Assembly (NCBI RefSeq): GCF_021390935.1
Contig: NZ_JAJPUI010000008.1
Location: 124,001-188,000 of the forward strand
Source of the DNA: Streptomyces sp. CC228A
Lineage (GTDB): Bacteria; Actinomycetota; Actinomycetes; Streptomycetales; Streptomycetaceae
Length of the DNA stretch: 64,000 nucleotides
Direction: 5' to 3'
The position numbers and the translations under genes were made by a program. The notes under the pieces are model-generated. The model searched no databases. It saw only the letters and a list, made by a program, of their open reading frames with translations, and was not told the DNA's origin. This document shows positions 54,968 through 63,750 of the stretch, piece after piece (within the stretch, counting starts at the first letter, position 1; every line of letters begins with the position of its first letter).

Positions 54968-55804
54968 ATGCCCCTGACCCCCACCGGTGACGTCATCGGC
55001 CCCGCGCGCGCCGAGGGCCGCGGCGTCGGGGCGTTCAACGTCGTACAGATCGAGCACGCCGAGGCCATCGTCGCCGGAGCGGAACGCGCGGCGCTGCCCG
55101 TGGTCCTGCAGATCAGTCAGAACACCGCGCGCTACCACGGCTCGCTCGCCCCCATCGGACTCGCCGCCCTCGCCCTCGCCCGCGCGGCCTCGGTACCGGT
55201 GGCGGTCCACCTCGACCACGCCGAGACCCGCCGGCTCGTCGCGGAGGCCGTCGAACTCGGTTTCACCTCCGTCATGTTCGACGCCTCCCGGCTCCCCTAC
55301 GAGGAGAACGTCGCGGCGACGAGGGCCGTCACCGCGTACTGCCACCGGGCCGGTGTGTGGGTCGAGGCCGAACTGGGCGAGGTGGGCGGCAAGGACGGCG
55401 CGCACGCACCCGGCGCGCGCACCGACCCCGACGAAGCCCGCGCGTTCGCCGAGGCCACCGCCGTCGACGCGCTGGCCGTCGCCGTGGGCAGCTCCCACGC
55501 GATGCTCACCCGCGACGCCGTCCTCGACATCGACCTCGTCACCCGGCTGCGGGACGCGCTCGCCATCCCCCTGGTCCTGCACGGCTCGTCGGGCGTCCGC
55601 GACGGGGACCTCGCCAAGGCCGTCGCGGCGGGGATGACCAAGGTGAACATCGCGACCCGCCTCAACGCCCTCTTCACCGGCACCGTGCGGGCCCGCCTGC
55701 AGGAGTCGCCCGGCGTCGTGGACCCGCGCCGCTACCTCGGCCCGGCGCGGGAGGCGGTGGCCGCCGAGGTGGCCCGCCTGCTGGGTGTCCTCGCGGACCG
55801 CTGA
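54968..55804 (+). CDS. Class II fructose/tagatose-bisphosphate-type aldolase
   Basis: A 278-aa zinc aldolase. GVGAFNVVQIEHAEAIVAGA at the N-terminus, HLDHAE (about 81-86, zinc ligands and catalytic Asp), MFDASRLPYEENV, VEAELGEVGGKDGA, VGSSH and HGSSGVRDGDLAKAV, then KVNIATRLN are the family blocks. It splits a ketose-bisphosphate into dihydroxyacetone phosphate and an aldehyde phosphate in the cytoplasm. GatY/KbaY-like enzymes and FbaA share these motifs; the divergent DeoR gene favours a specialised catabolic role. ATG 54968 has GGGAGG upstream. Confidence 0.9.
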   Translation: MPLTPTGDVIGPARAEGRGVGAFNVVQIEHAEAIVAGAERAALPVVLQISQNTARYHGSLAPIGLAALALARAASVPVAVHLDHAETRRLVAEAVELGFTSVMFDASRLPYEENVAATRAVTAYCHRAGVWVEAELGEVGGKDGAHAPGARTDPDEARAFAEATAVDALAVAVGSSHAMLTRDAVLDIDLVTRLRDALAIPLVLHGSSGVRDGDLAKAVAAGMTKVNIATRLNALFTGTVRARLQESPGVVDPRRYLGPAREAVAAEVARLLGVLADR

Positions 55805-56172
55805 CCGACCGCGGCCTTCCGCCCCGCCCCGCGTGCCCCGCCCCGCGTGCCCATGCCTGCGTGCTTCGGCCCGCGTGCCCGGCCTGCGTGCCCCGGCCGC
55901 GGGGGTGTCCCAGGGGCCGGTCCGCTGCCGGTGCCCTGCTGCCGCGCGCCGCCCCTCTGCTCCGCTCCGGCTGCCGGTGCCTGCCTGCCGTGCGCCGTCC
56001 GTGCTGTCCCGGGCGGCTGCCCGTTCCCCCCGCCGCTGCCGCCCTCCCCTCCCGCCCGGTTGCCCCGCCCGCCGGCCCCGGCCTCCCCGCCCGTGCGCGA
56101 CCGCACCCCGCCCGTGATCCTCTACCCCCGTCCGGCCGGCTCCGCGGCCCTCCGCCCACGCGACCCGCCCCG
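55805..56172. other. Intergenic low-complexity tract
   Basis: 370 bp of C/G-rich sequence with repeated GCGTGCCC and CTGCCGGTGCC blocks between the aldolase and the convergent CapA gene. No gene or clear terminator. The minus-strand CapA frame continues through it only because a probable missing base hides its stop at 56173. Confidence 0.4.
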
Positions 56173-57296
56173 TCACCCCCGGCCGGCTCGGCGTACAGCA
56201 GTCCGCCGCGCTCGTCCGGCTCCCGCCCCACACGCACCCCGAAGTCCCGGCTCACCCGGTCCAGTACGGCCCGCAGCCAGTCCCGTTCGGCGGGCGCAGC
56301 CTCCTCCAGCCGCAGCCGGCGGGCCCGCACCGGAGCCATCCGCAGCCGAGCGGGCGCCCCGCCGCCCGGCGGCAGTGTCGCGAAGTACAGCAGCCGCAGC
56401 TCGTCCCGGTACTCCTCGTGGCCGCGGATGCCCTCGTAGTCGTCGATCAGGTCGCCGCAGCCGTACAGCACCGGCTTCCCCCGGTACAGCTCCAGCGGCC
56501 GCGGGTGGTGCGAGGAGTGCCCGTGCACCACGTCCACCCCGCCGTCCACCAGCGTGTGCGCGAACTCGACCTGCCCCGGCGACACCCCGTAGCCCCAGTT
56601 GGACCCCCAGTGCACCGACACCACCGCCACATCCCCGGGCCGCTTCGCCGCACGCACCCGCCGCACCACCTCCCGCGCCGCGGTCCGCGACGCCGCCGGG
56701 ACGTACGCCACCCCCGACCGGCCGACGCCGGCCGCCCAGTCGGGCGGGACGCCGCCGGACGGCATGGCGCACCCCCACACCAGCACCCTGCCCCCACCCA
56801 CCGGAACGACGGCCGGCCGCCACGCCGCTGCCGCGTCGTGCCCCGCACCCGCGGTCCGCACTCCCGCGTCCGCCAGCGAGCCGAGGGTCTCCCGGAGCCC
56901 GGCGCGGCCGAAGTCCAGCACGTGGTTGTTGGCCAGCACGCACACGTCGGGCCGGGCCGCCACCAGCGCCGGCAGGTTCTCCGGGGCCATCCGGTACAGC
57001 ACCGCCTTGTCCGGGGCGGCGTCCCCGGACCGCGTCACGCTCGTCTCCAGGTTCACCACCCGGACGTCGGGCGCCGCGTCGTCCAGCAGCCGCAGCGCCT
57101 CCCCCCACGGCCAGGAGGGGGCCACCGGCCGCGGCACCGGGCCGTTCACCGCCTCCGCCAGGGAAACGTACGAGCGGGCGTCCTTGACGTACTCCTCCCA
57201 CAGGCGCGGATCGCCCGGGTGGGGCAGCACCTGGTCGACCCCGCGGCCGAGCATCACGTCACCGCAGAGGAACAGCGTCACCGCGTCCCCGCGCAT
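56173..57296 (-). CDS. CapA-family (poly-gamma-glutamate synthesis-like) protein
   Basis: About 373 aa from ATG 57296. The PGA_cap metallophosphoesterase-like fold is clear: LFLCGDVMLGRGVDQ, VVNLETSVTRSGDA, CVLANNHVLDFGRAG, VVSVHWGSNWGYGVSPGQ, VVHGHSSHHPRPLELYRG and LIDDYEGIRG. As sequenced the frame stays open to 55674, adding ~165 Arg/Gly/Ala residues over the next intergenic region; one extra G opposite 56176-56180 ends it naturally at 56173 after YAEPAGG. There is no signal peptide or membrane anchor, unlike CapA of capsule operons, and no capB/capC is nearby, so a role in polyglutamate export is unlikely; the real substrate is unknown. Confidence 0.85.
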
Positions 57297-57397
57297 GCCT
57301 CCACGGTAGGCGCACCCGGCGGCCGGGGCCCGCCCCGCCGGGTGCATACTGGCGCGCGGCGCGGCGCGACCCCCTTCCAGCCACGAGGAGCAGCCAC

Positions 57398-58018
57398 ATG
57401 GCCGAGCAGGCCACCGCCGGACGGACCCCCGCCCAGGCGGACGGGAAGACCACCTTCGCGACGGTCTTCGAAGTGGACCCGACCCACGAGCAGCGGGCCC
57501 GTGACATCGCGGCCCGGTTCCAGCACGCCATCGCACCCGCGACCGTGGACTTCGACTTCGGCGGCATCAGCCGGGCCGCCGCCGCCGTCCCGCACGCCCG
57601 GACCACCCGGATCGTGCGCGGCTGGGGGCTCCAGGAGACCGCCCCCGTCGGTGTCATGGTGGTGTCCCTCAAGGAGGCCGTGCGGCAGGCCCTGGCCGAG
57701 CCGTTCACCAACCCCCGCTTCTGGGCACGCGTCGAGTCCGCGCTCACCGGCGCGTTCGTCGGCCTGGGTACCCAGGACGGCACCCACCTCTCCTTCTACG
57801 AGGAGACCGAGGAACGCACCGGCTACTACTACAACGTGCTGTTCGCCCTCCAGGACGAGGAGACCGGCGACGCCGTCCACGCCGTCGCCCTCTGCCTCAA
57901 CGCGACGGTCGGCCTCGACGGCGCGCGCACCCGCGCCCTGACCACCGACGACACCGCCTTCTTCACCCTGCGCGTCAACGCCGTCGCCATCCGGCAGCAG
58001 CCGCCCGCGGCGGACTGA
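57398..58018 (+). CDS. Cyt-type cytolytic delta-endotoxin homologue
   Basis: A 206-aa protein; ATG 57398 follows GAGGAG. Nearly its whole length follows Bacillus thuringiensis Cyt2 in order: TVFEVDPTHEQRARDIAARF versus TVFYVQPQ..ALHLANAF, QHAIAPATVDFDF versus QGAIDPLNLNFNF, NPRFWARVESALTGAFVGL versus SANFWNSVVSAITNTFTNL, GYYYNVLFALQDEETGD versus SYFYKILFSIQNEDTGR, and DTAFFTLRVNAVAIRQ versus DSARYEVKMKALTVVQ. It lacks Cyt's N- and C-terminal extensions that are removed on activation, and has no signal peptide. Cyt proteins are single-domain alpha/beta toxins that permeabilise membranes. Whether this one is toxic, and to whom, is unknown. An LRR-protein gene follows on the same strand. Confidence 0.8.
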   Translation: MAEQATAGRTPAQADGKTTFATVFEVDPTHEQRARDIAARFQHAIAPATVDFDFGGISRAAAAVPHARTTRIVRGWGLQETAPVGVMVVSLKEAVRQALAEPFTNPRFWARVESALTGAFVGLGTQDGTHLSFYEETEERTGYYYNVLFALQDEETGDAVHAVALCLNATVGLDGARTRALTTDDTAFFTLRVNAVAIRQQPPAAD

Positions 58019-58232
58019 CGGCACGTCGGCCCGGACCGGAGCCGGCCACCTCCCGATGGTAGGCGAACTGGCGATCGAGTCCGGGCCGTTGCGCGCCATG
58101 ATCACGGGCGGCAAGGCCGTGGCGCAGAGGTCGTCGCGCCCGAGCTGCAAACTGGAGGACGTCGGTTCGCATCCGGTCGGCCTGCCGCCCTCACACCTGA
58201 CGCACCGTTCGCGCAACACCGGGGGAGTGGTG

Positions 58233-59402
58233 ATGACGCAGGCCACGGAGCCCGTCCCCGTGCACGACCCCCTCGGCGCGCCCGTACGCTGCCCGGCGAT
58301 CCGGTACCCCGACGCCCCACCCGCCGACCCGGCCGCCCTCACCCCCCTCCTCGACCGGCTCGCGGACCCCCGCCCCGTCACCGCCGACGAAACCCACCCC
58401 GTCGGCACGCTGCGCGCCGACGGCCGCGTCGACCTGTGCAAGCAGGGACTCGGCGCCGCCGGCGCGGCCCGGCTGCTGCCCGCCGCCGCGGCCTCCCCGC
58501 ACGCCGTCCACGTCCTGCTCGGCACCAACGCCATCGGCGACGACGGCGCCCGCACCCTGGCCCAGAGCCTCACCGGCGGCCGCCACGGCCTGCACACCCT
58601 GTACCTGGGCTGCAACCGCATCGGCCCCGACGGCGCCGCCGCGCTCGCCGGCCCCCTCGCCGCCGACGGCACCGTCCGCGCGCTGTGGCTCAAGCGCAAC
58701 CCCGTCGGCGACACCGGCGTGCGCATCCTCGCCGCGATGCTGCGCCGCAACACCGCGCTGCGCACCCTGGACCTCGTGAACACCGGCCTCACCACCGACG
58801 GCCTGCACGCCCTTGTCGACGCCCTCACGGACCGCCCCGAGCCCGTCGAGCGGCTCTTCCTCGGCGGCAACGGCCTCACCGCCGCCGCCGCGCCGCTCCT
58901 CGCCGCGCTGCTGCGCGCCGGAGTGCGCGAGCTGTACCTGTCCGCCAACCACCTCGGAGACGCGGGCGCCGCCGCCCTCGCCGCGGCCGCCGACCCCGAC
59001 CGGCCCGTACGCCTCGGCCTCGGCGGCAACGGCATCGGACCCGCGGGAGCGGCCGCACTCGCCGACGCCCTCGGTGCCATCGACACCCTCGACCTCGGCC
59101 GGCCCCGCTCCGAACGCAGCCTCGGCGCACCCGGCAACACCACCGGCGACGCGGGCGCCGCCGCCCTGGCCGCCGCCCTGCCCGGCAGCCCGCTGCGCAG
59201 CCTGGAGCTCCGGCACACCGGGCTGACCGGACGCGGCGCCAAGACCCTCCTCGCCGCCGTCCCCGACGGCTCGCCCCTGGAGTACGTCGGCCTCGGCCCC
59301 GGGCTGCCCCGCCGGGTCAAGCGCTCCTTCCACCAGCGCCTGCGCCCCGCCACCCGGCCCGCGCACCCCGACCTGCGCGCGATCGGGAGCGTCTACCGGT
59401 GA
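58233..59402 (+). CDS. Leucine-rich-repeat protein (ribonuclease-inhibitor type)
   Basis: A 389-aa protein; ATG 58233 is just after GGGGGAG. From about residue 95 it is a run of ~28-residue RI-type LRRs: VHVLLGTNAIGDDGARTLAQ, LHTLYLGCNRIGPDGAAALA, VRALWLKRNPVGDTGVRILA, LRTLDLVNTGLTTDGLHAL, VERLFLGGNGLTAAAAPLL, VRELYLSANHLGDAGAAALA and more. It has no signal peptide or membrane segment, so it is probably a cytoplasmic protein-binding module, rare in bacteria. The gene is 214 bp after the Cyt-like gene on the same strand; a functional link is possible but not shown. Confidence 0.9.
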   Translation: MTQATEPVPVHDPLGAPVRCPAIRYPDAPPADPAALTPLLDRLADPRPVTADETHPVGTLRADGRVDLCKQGLGAAGAARLLPAAAASPHAVHVLLGTNAIGDDGARTLAQSLTGGRHGLHTLYLGCNRIGPDGAAALAGPLAADGTVRALWLKRNPVGDTGVRILAAMLRRNTALRTLDLVNTGLTTDGLHALVDALTDRPEPVERLFLGGNGLTAAAAPLLAALLRAGVRELYLSANHLGDAGAAALAAAADPDRPVRLGLGGNGIGPAGAAALADALGAIDTLDLGRPRSERSLGAPGNTTGDAGAAALAAALPGSPLRSLELRHTGLTGRGAKTLLAAVPDGSPLEYVGLGPGLPRRVKRSFHQRLRPATRPAHPDLRAIGSVYR

Positions 59403-59844
59403 GCCCCTGCCGCGAGCCGAGGCGGCCGGCTGGCAGCGCGTCCGCCGCTACGCCGTACCGGAACGACCGCACTCACGACTGATCCCTCCGGCGCAGGCAC
59501 CCGGTTCCCTCCGGCGCAGGCACCCGGTACGCGACCCCGCGCCCGCCCGGGCCGCGCCCGCCCCGGGCACCGCACGGCGCGGCCGGGCCCGCGCACGGGG
59601 GCGGCGGCGGGCCGATCCACCGCAAGGACCCGCACGGACCCGCCCCGCCCCGCTGCGGGTGGCCGGGACCGGGTCGCCCGGCCCGCCTGTCCGGCCCGCC
59701 CTTGCCTCCGGATCCGGTGCGGCAAGCGCTTGCTCGACGGTGCTGCGGAAGCCCGGCCCGCGTGCGCGGGACGCCGGGGGACTGCCGGGCCGGCGGGGGC
59801 CTGCGACCGGACGCCCGGCGCGCGTGCGCGGGGCTCCGGGTCCG
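59403..59844. other. Intergenic, 440 bp, no gene
   Basis: GC-rich spacer between two convergent genes (LRR protein and CE7 esterase). It contains the 22-bp direct repeat annotated separately; nothing else stands out. Confidence 0.4.
59484..59528. repeat. Perfect 22-bp direct repeat
   Basis: CCCTCCGGCGCAGGCACCCG followed by GT occurs twice, at 59484-59505 and 59507-59528, separated by one base. Probably a recent local duplication. Confidence 0.95.
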
Positions 59845-60819
59845 TCAGGCCCTCAGCCGGGCGGAGAACCAGCGCAGCTGGACCGCCTGCTGGTGGGCCT
59901 CGCCGCCCTCGTGGTCGTTGAACGCGTACACCTCCACCTCCTTGTCCGCGTGCGCGTACGCGTTGAACGCGGCGAAGACGGTCGACGGCGGGCACGTCAT
60001 GTCCTCCAGCGCGGCGGAGAACAGCGCGGGAGCGGTGGCCCGCGCCGCGAAGTGGACGCCGTCGAAGTACGCCAGCGTCCGCGCCACCCGGTCGACCTTG
60101 CCGCGGTGCGTCTTCAGGTAGTGCCCGATCTCGCGGTAGGGCATCCGGTCCGTGACCGTCGTCGCCCTCGGGAAGTCGCACAGGAACGGCACGTCCGGCG
60201 CCACCGCCGCCAGGTCCGGCACGAGCCCCGCCACGGCCAGTGTGATGCCGCCGCCCTGGCTCGCCCCGTGGACGGCGGTGCGCGCGGCGTCGGCCAGCGG
60301 ATGCGACCGGGCGGCCTCCACGGCCCGCACCGCGTCGGCGAACACCCGCCGGTAGTAGTACGTCCCGGGGTCCTCGACCCCCCGCGTCATGAATCCCGGC
60401 ACCGCGGAAGCGCTGCCCACGGGGTCGGCCGTGTCGCCGGCCGCCCAGGTGCCGCCCTGGCCGCGGGTGTCCATGACGAAGTGGGCGTACCCGGCCGACG
60501 CCCACAGCAGGTGCGTGTGCGGCAGGCCGCGCCCGCCGCCGTACCCGACGAACTCCACGAGCAGTGGCAGGGGAGCGGACGCGCCTGCGGGTATGACGAA
60601 CCAGCCCTTGACCGGGTGGCCGCCGAAGCCGGCGAACGTGACGTCGTACACCTCCAGCGTGGCCAGCCCGCAGTCCTCGACCCGCTCGAAGCGCGCGTCC
60701 AGCGGGTGCGAGCGGGTCTCCTCCAGGGTCTTCCCCCAGAAGGCGTCGAAGTCGCCGGGCTCCTCGGAGGAACTGCGGTACGTCCGCAGCTCGTCGAGCG
60801 GCAGGTCGAAGCGGGCCAT
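59845..60819 (-). CDS. CE7-family acetyl esterase (acetylxylan/cephalosporin C deacetylase)
   Basis: A 324-aa alpha/beta hydrolase; ATG 60819 has AAGGAGGG upstream. It matches family AXE1/CE7 throughout: RTYRSSSEEPGDFDAFWG, PLPLLVEFVGYGGGRGLPH, HFVMDTRGQGG, the nucleophile elbow VHGASQGGG (Ser near 187), ALEDMTCPPSTVFAAFN (acidic residue) and FNDHEGG (catalytic His). No signal peptide, which is normal for this intracellular family. It removes acetyl groups from short xylo-oligosaccharides and similar esters. Length is typical. Confidence 0.93.
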   Translation of the reverse strand: MARFDLPLDELRTYRSSSEEPGDFDAFWGKTLEETRSHPLDARFERVEDCGLATLEVYDVTFAGFGGHPVKGWFVIPAGASAPLPLLVEFVGYGGGRGLPHTHLLWASAGYAHFVMDTRGQGGTWAAGDTADPVGSASAVPGFMTRGVEDPGTYYYRRVFADAVRAVEAARSHPLADAARTAVHGASQGGGITLAVAGLVPDLAAVAPDVPFLCDFPRATTVTDRMPYREIGHYLKTHRGKVDRVARTLAYFDGVHFAARATAPALFSAALEDMTCPPSTVFAAFNAYAHADKEVEVYAFNDHEGGEAHQQAVQLRWFSARLRA

Positions 60820-61032
60820 GGCGGCACCCTCCTTGATCGTCGGACGTGACGGGCCCTCACCGTACGCGCCCGCCGGCCCTTCGGGTGCTCGTGGCGCCCC
60901 AGCCGACCAGAGCCGACCAGAGGGGCCCGTCCCCGGCGCTCCCGGGCCCGGGCGGCTCTCCGACCGCCTGGCGCGCGGCCGCGCCGGCTGCCGGCCGGGG
61001 CCCGCGCCGCCGGGCCGCGCGGGCAGCGGGCG

Positions 61033-61479
61033 CTACCCGGCCTCCTCCGGGGCGAACGCCTGGGCGACCGCGAGGCTGTCCTCGTACACGTGGTGCCGGG
61101 TGACCAGGCCGTCCTCCACGGTGAGGTGCAGGGCGAACCGGGCGCGGTAGGCGCGCCCCGTGCAGCGGGCCGTCTGGCGGATCTCGCCGAGGACGACCGC
61201 GTCCCGGCCGTCGACGAGGAGGCGTTCGACCGCGGTCGCCGCCTGCCCGGGCACATGGTGCTCGGCGAGCTCGCGGAAGTGCGCGGCGGCGTCCGCGCGG
61301 GTGGACCGGTGGCGTATCCACGGGGTCGCGGCGCGGCCGTGCTCGGTCTCCGGCCAGGCCAGCTTCCAGTCGCCCTGCTCGGCGTACAGCTCGGCGATGC
61401 GCTCGGGATCGCCCTCCCCGATGCGGCGCAGCAGCTCCTCCACGACGGCGCGGGTGGAAGCGGGCACGGCTGTGGACAT
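61033..61479 (-). CDS. SnoaL/NTF2-like small protein
   Basis: A 148-aa cone-fold protein of the NTF2-like superfamily: VVEELLRRIGEGDPERIAELYAE at the N-terminus (helix pair), then GDWKLAWPE, FRELAEHHVPGQAAT, DGRDAVVLGEIRQTA and RYARFALHLTVEDGLVTRHHVYEDS-like strands ending with DSLAVAQAF. These folds bind small hydrophobic ligands or act as isomerases or hydrolases; no specific role can be given. ATG 61479 has AGGAG upstream. Confidence 0.85.
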   Translation of the reverse strand: MSTAVPASTRAVVEELLRRIGEGDPERIAELYAEQGDWKLAWPETEHGRAATPWIRHRSTRADAAAHFRELAEHHVPGQAATAVERLLVDGRDAVVLGEIRQTARCTGRAYRARFALHLTVEDGLVTRHHVYEDSLAVAQAFAPEEAG

Positions 61480-61671
61480 GGTGCATCACTCCTGTTCGGG
61501 CCCCGCGTCAGGGCTTTGACGCGGTGTCACCCGCATTCTCACCGGCACCGGCCGACCGGTGCCATTACCTGCCGGGTCATGGAAGCGGCCGCGGGGCCGC
61601 CCCGGGGAACGGATCGTCGGTCGAGCCGCCGGGTGCCGGGACCGCCCGCCCCGCGCCCGTATCCTGCGCGC

Positions 61672-62441
61672 ATGGACGACCGCGACACCGCACCGACGCA
61701 CCGTCAGCCGGGACCCCGGCCGCTGGAATCCCTGCCCGGCGACTGGCGGCGGGCCCTCGCCGTCGTCGCTCACCCCGACGACCTGGAGTACGGCTGCACG
61801 GCCGCCGTCGCCGCCTGGACCGACGCCGGACGCGAGGTGGCCTACGTCCTGGCCACCCGCGGGGAGGCCGGGATCGACGGGCTCGCTCCCGACGTCTGCG
61901 CCCCGCTGCGCGAGCGGGAGCAGCGGGCGAGCGCCGCGGTCGTCGGCGTGACCGACGTGGAGTTCCTCGACCACAGGGACGGCGTCATCGAGTACGGCGT
62001 CCCGCTGCGGCGGGACATCGCCGCCGCGATCCGCCGCCACCGTCCCGAGCTGCTCCTCACCGTCAACCACCGGGACACCTGGGACGGCGCGGTCTGGAAC
62101 ACCCCCGACCACGTGGCCGTCGGCCGGGCCGCCCTCGACGCCGCGGCCGACGCGGGCAACCGGTGGATCTTCCCCGAGCTGGCCGAGCGGGGACTCGAAC
62201 CGTGGGACGGGGTGCGGTGGGTGGCCGTGGCGGGCTCGCCCCGCCCCACGCACGCGGTCGACGCCCGCCCGGGCCTGGAGCGCGCGGTGCGGTCGCTGCT
62301 GGAGCACCGCACATACGTGGAGACCCTCACCGACCGGGACCCGGAGGCGTACTGCCGGGACTTCCTCGCCGGGCACGCCGAGGCGGCGGCCGAGCGGTTC
62401 GGGGCGTGCCCGCCGTCACCTTCGAGGTCTTCACCCGCTGA
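61672..62441 (+). CDS. PIG-L (LmbE-like) deacetylase
   Basis: About 256 aa. VVAHPDDLEYG (residues 31-41) has the zinc-binding His and Asp-Asp; CAPLREREQRASAAVVGVTDV and HRDGVIEYG, TVNHRDTWDG, then WNTPDHVAVGRAALDAA complete the family pattern. Such enzymes remove N-acetyl groups from amino sugars, including mycothiol precursors (MshB/Mca relatives). The last residues are out of frame: one G missing in 62401-62404 gives ERFGGVPAVTFEVFTR and a stop at 62441. The start ATG 61672 has a weak ribosome site. Confidence 0.87.
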
Positions 62442-62475
62442 GCGCACCCGGGGACGCACGGGCGGCGCTTAGCCG

Positions 62476-62640
62476 GCCCGGTCTGCCGCGCCCGCCCGGC
62501 CGCGCCCGCCCGGTCTGCCGCGCCCGCCCGGCCGCGCCCGCCCGGATTGCCGCGCCCGCCCACCCGGCCGCGCCCGACCGGTCGCCGCGCCCGACCGGTC
62601 GCGGCCCCGGCCCGGTCTGCCGCGCCCAGGGCGGTCGATG
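62476..62640. repeat. Degenerate ~32-bp tandem repeats
   Basis: The segment is built from CCGCGCCCGCCCGG and CGCGCCCGACCGGTC blocks; two near-identical 32-bp units occur at the left end, more diverged ones follow. It fills the gap between the PIG-L and quinone oxidoreductase genes. No gene seen. Confidence 0.75.
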
Positions 62641-62729
62641 AGCCGGGCGGAGCCGTTCCCCTCCCGGCAAGCGACTGCTTAGTATGCCCTCGTGCGGGAA
62701 CCGCGCGGACGACGACCACGGAGGCGGAC

Positions 62730-63686
62730 ATGCGGGCATGGCGGGTGCACCGGAACGGCGAGCCGGGCGAGGTGATGAGCCTGGAGGAGACGGAGCGGCC
62801 GACTCCGGGCCCCGGGCAGCTCCTCCTGAAGGTGCGGGCCGCCAACGTGAACTTCCCGGACGCGCTGCTGTGCCGGGGCCACTACCAGGTGCGCCCCCCG
62901 CTGCCGTTCACCCCGGGCGTGGAGCTGTGCGGCGAGACGGAGGACGGGCGGCGGGTGATCGCCACCCCGGCCCTGCCGCACGGCGCGCTCGCCGAGTACG
63001 CCGTCGCCGACGCGGCCGCCGTGCTGCCCGCACCCGACGCCCTCGACGACGCCGAGGCGGCCGCCCTGCACATCGGCTACCAGACCGGCTGGTTCGGCCT
63101 GCACCGGCGCGCCGCGCTCCTGCCGGGCGAGACGCTGCTCGTGCACGCCGCCGCAGGCGGCGTGGGCAGCGCAGCCGTCCAGCTCGGCAAGGCGGCCGGG
63201 GCGAAGGTCATCGGTGTGGTCGGCGGCGCCGGCAAGGCCGCCGCGGCCCGCGAGCTCGGGTGCGACGTCGTAGTGGACCGGCACGCCGAGGACGTCGTGG
63301 CCGCCGTCAAGGACGCCACGGGCGGCCGCGGCGCCGACGTCGTGTACGACCCCGTGGGCGGAGCCGCGTACACCGCGTCCGCCAGGTGCGTGGCCTTCGA
63401 GGGCCGGATCGTCGTCGTCGGCTTCGCCAGCGGCGACATCCCGGCCCCCGCGCTCAACCACGCCCTCGTGAAGAACTACGCGATCCTCGGCCTCCACTGG
63501 GGCCTGTACAACCGGTACGACCCGGCGGCCGTCGCCCAGTGCCACGAGACACTCACCGCGTACGCCGCGAAGGGCCTGGTCAGGCCCCTCGTCAGCGAGC
63601 GGGTGCCGCTGGCGGACGCGGCCGACGCCGTCCAGCGGGTCGCCGACGGCACCACCACCGGGCGCCTCGCCGTCCTCCCGGACTGA
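62730..63686 (+). CDS. Zinc-independent quinone oxidoreductase (MDR superfamily)
   Basis: A 318-aa protein; ATG 62730 follows GGAGG. N-terminal GroES-like domain (VRAANVNFPDALLCRGHYQ, PFTPGVELCGETEDG), then a Rossmann domain with NADPH-binding VHAAAGGVGSAAVQLGKAAGAKVIG-type glycine motif, GADVVYDPVGG and ALNHALVKNYAILGLHWG. The Cys/His ligands for catalytic zinc are absent, so it is the QOR type rather than an alcohol dehydrogenase. It probably reduces quinones or enoyl-type substrates with NADPH. AT-rich TTAGTATG about 50 bp upstream may be its -10 region. Confidence 0.92.
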   Translation: MRAWRVHRNGEPGEVMSLEETERPTPGPGQLLLKVRAANVNFPDALLCRGHYQVRPPLPFTPGVELCGETEDGRRVIATPALPHGALAEYAVADAAAVLPAPDALDDAEAAALHIGYQTGWFGLHRRAALLPGETLLVHAAAGGVGSAAVQLGKAAGAKVIGVVGGAGKAAAARELGCDVVVDRHAEDVVAAVKDATGGRGADVVYDPVGGAAYTASARCVAFEGRIVVVGFASGDIPAPALNHALVKNYAILGLHWGLYNRYDPAAVAQCHETLTAYAAKGLVRPLVSERVPLADAADAVQRVADGTTTGRLAVLPD

Positions 63687-63690
63687 GGCC

Positions 63691-63750
63691 CGCCGCCGCT
63701 CGCCCCCGCCGCCCGCCGCCCGCCGCCGCTCGCCCCCGCCGCCCGCCGCC
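63691..63750. repeat. Perfect 30-bp tandem duplication
   Basis: The block CGCCGCCGCTCGCCCCCGCC plus GCCCGCCGCC occurs at 63691-63720 and again at 63721-63750, immediately after the quinone oxidoreductase stop. The remaining 250 bp to the window end are GC-rich and show no supported gene. Confidence 0.9.

Noticed and set aside
57398..59402. Cyt-like gene plus LRR gene as a toxin-antitoxin or toxin-immunity pair
   Set aside because: The intergenic gap is 214 bp, the order is toxin first, and nothing in the LRR sequence points to the Cyt-like protein. Kept only as a low-priority idea.
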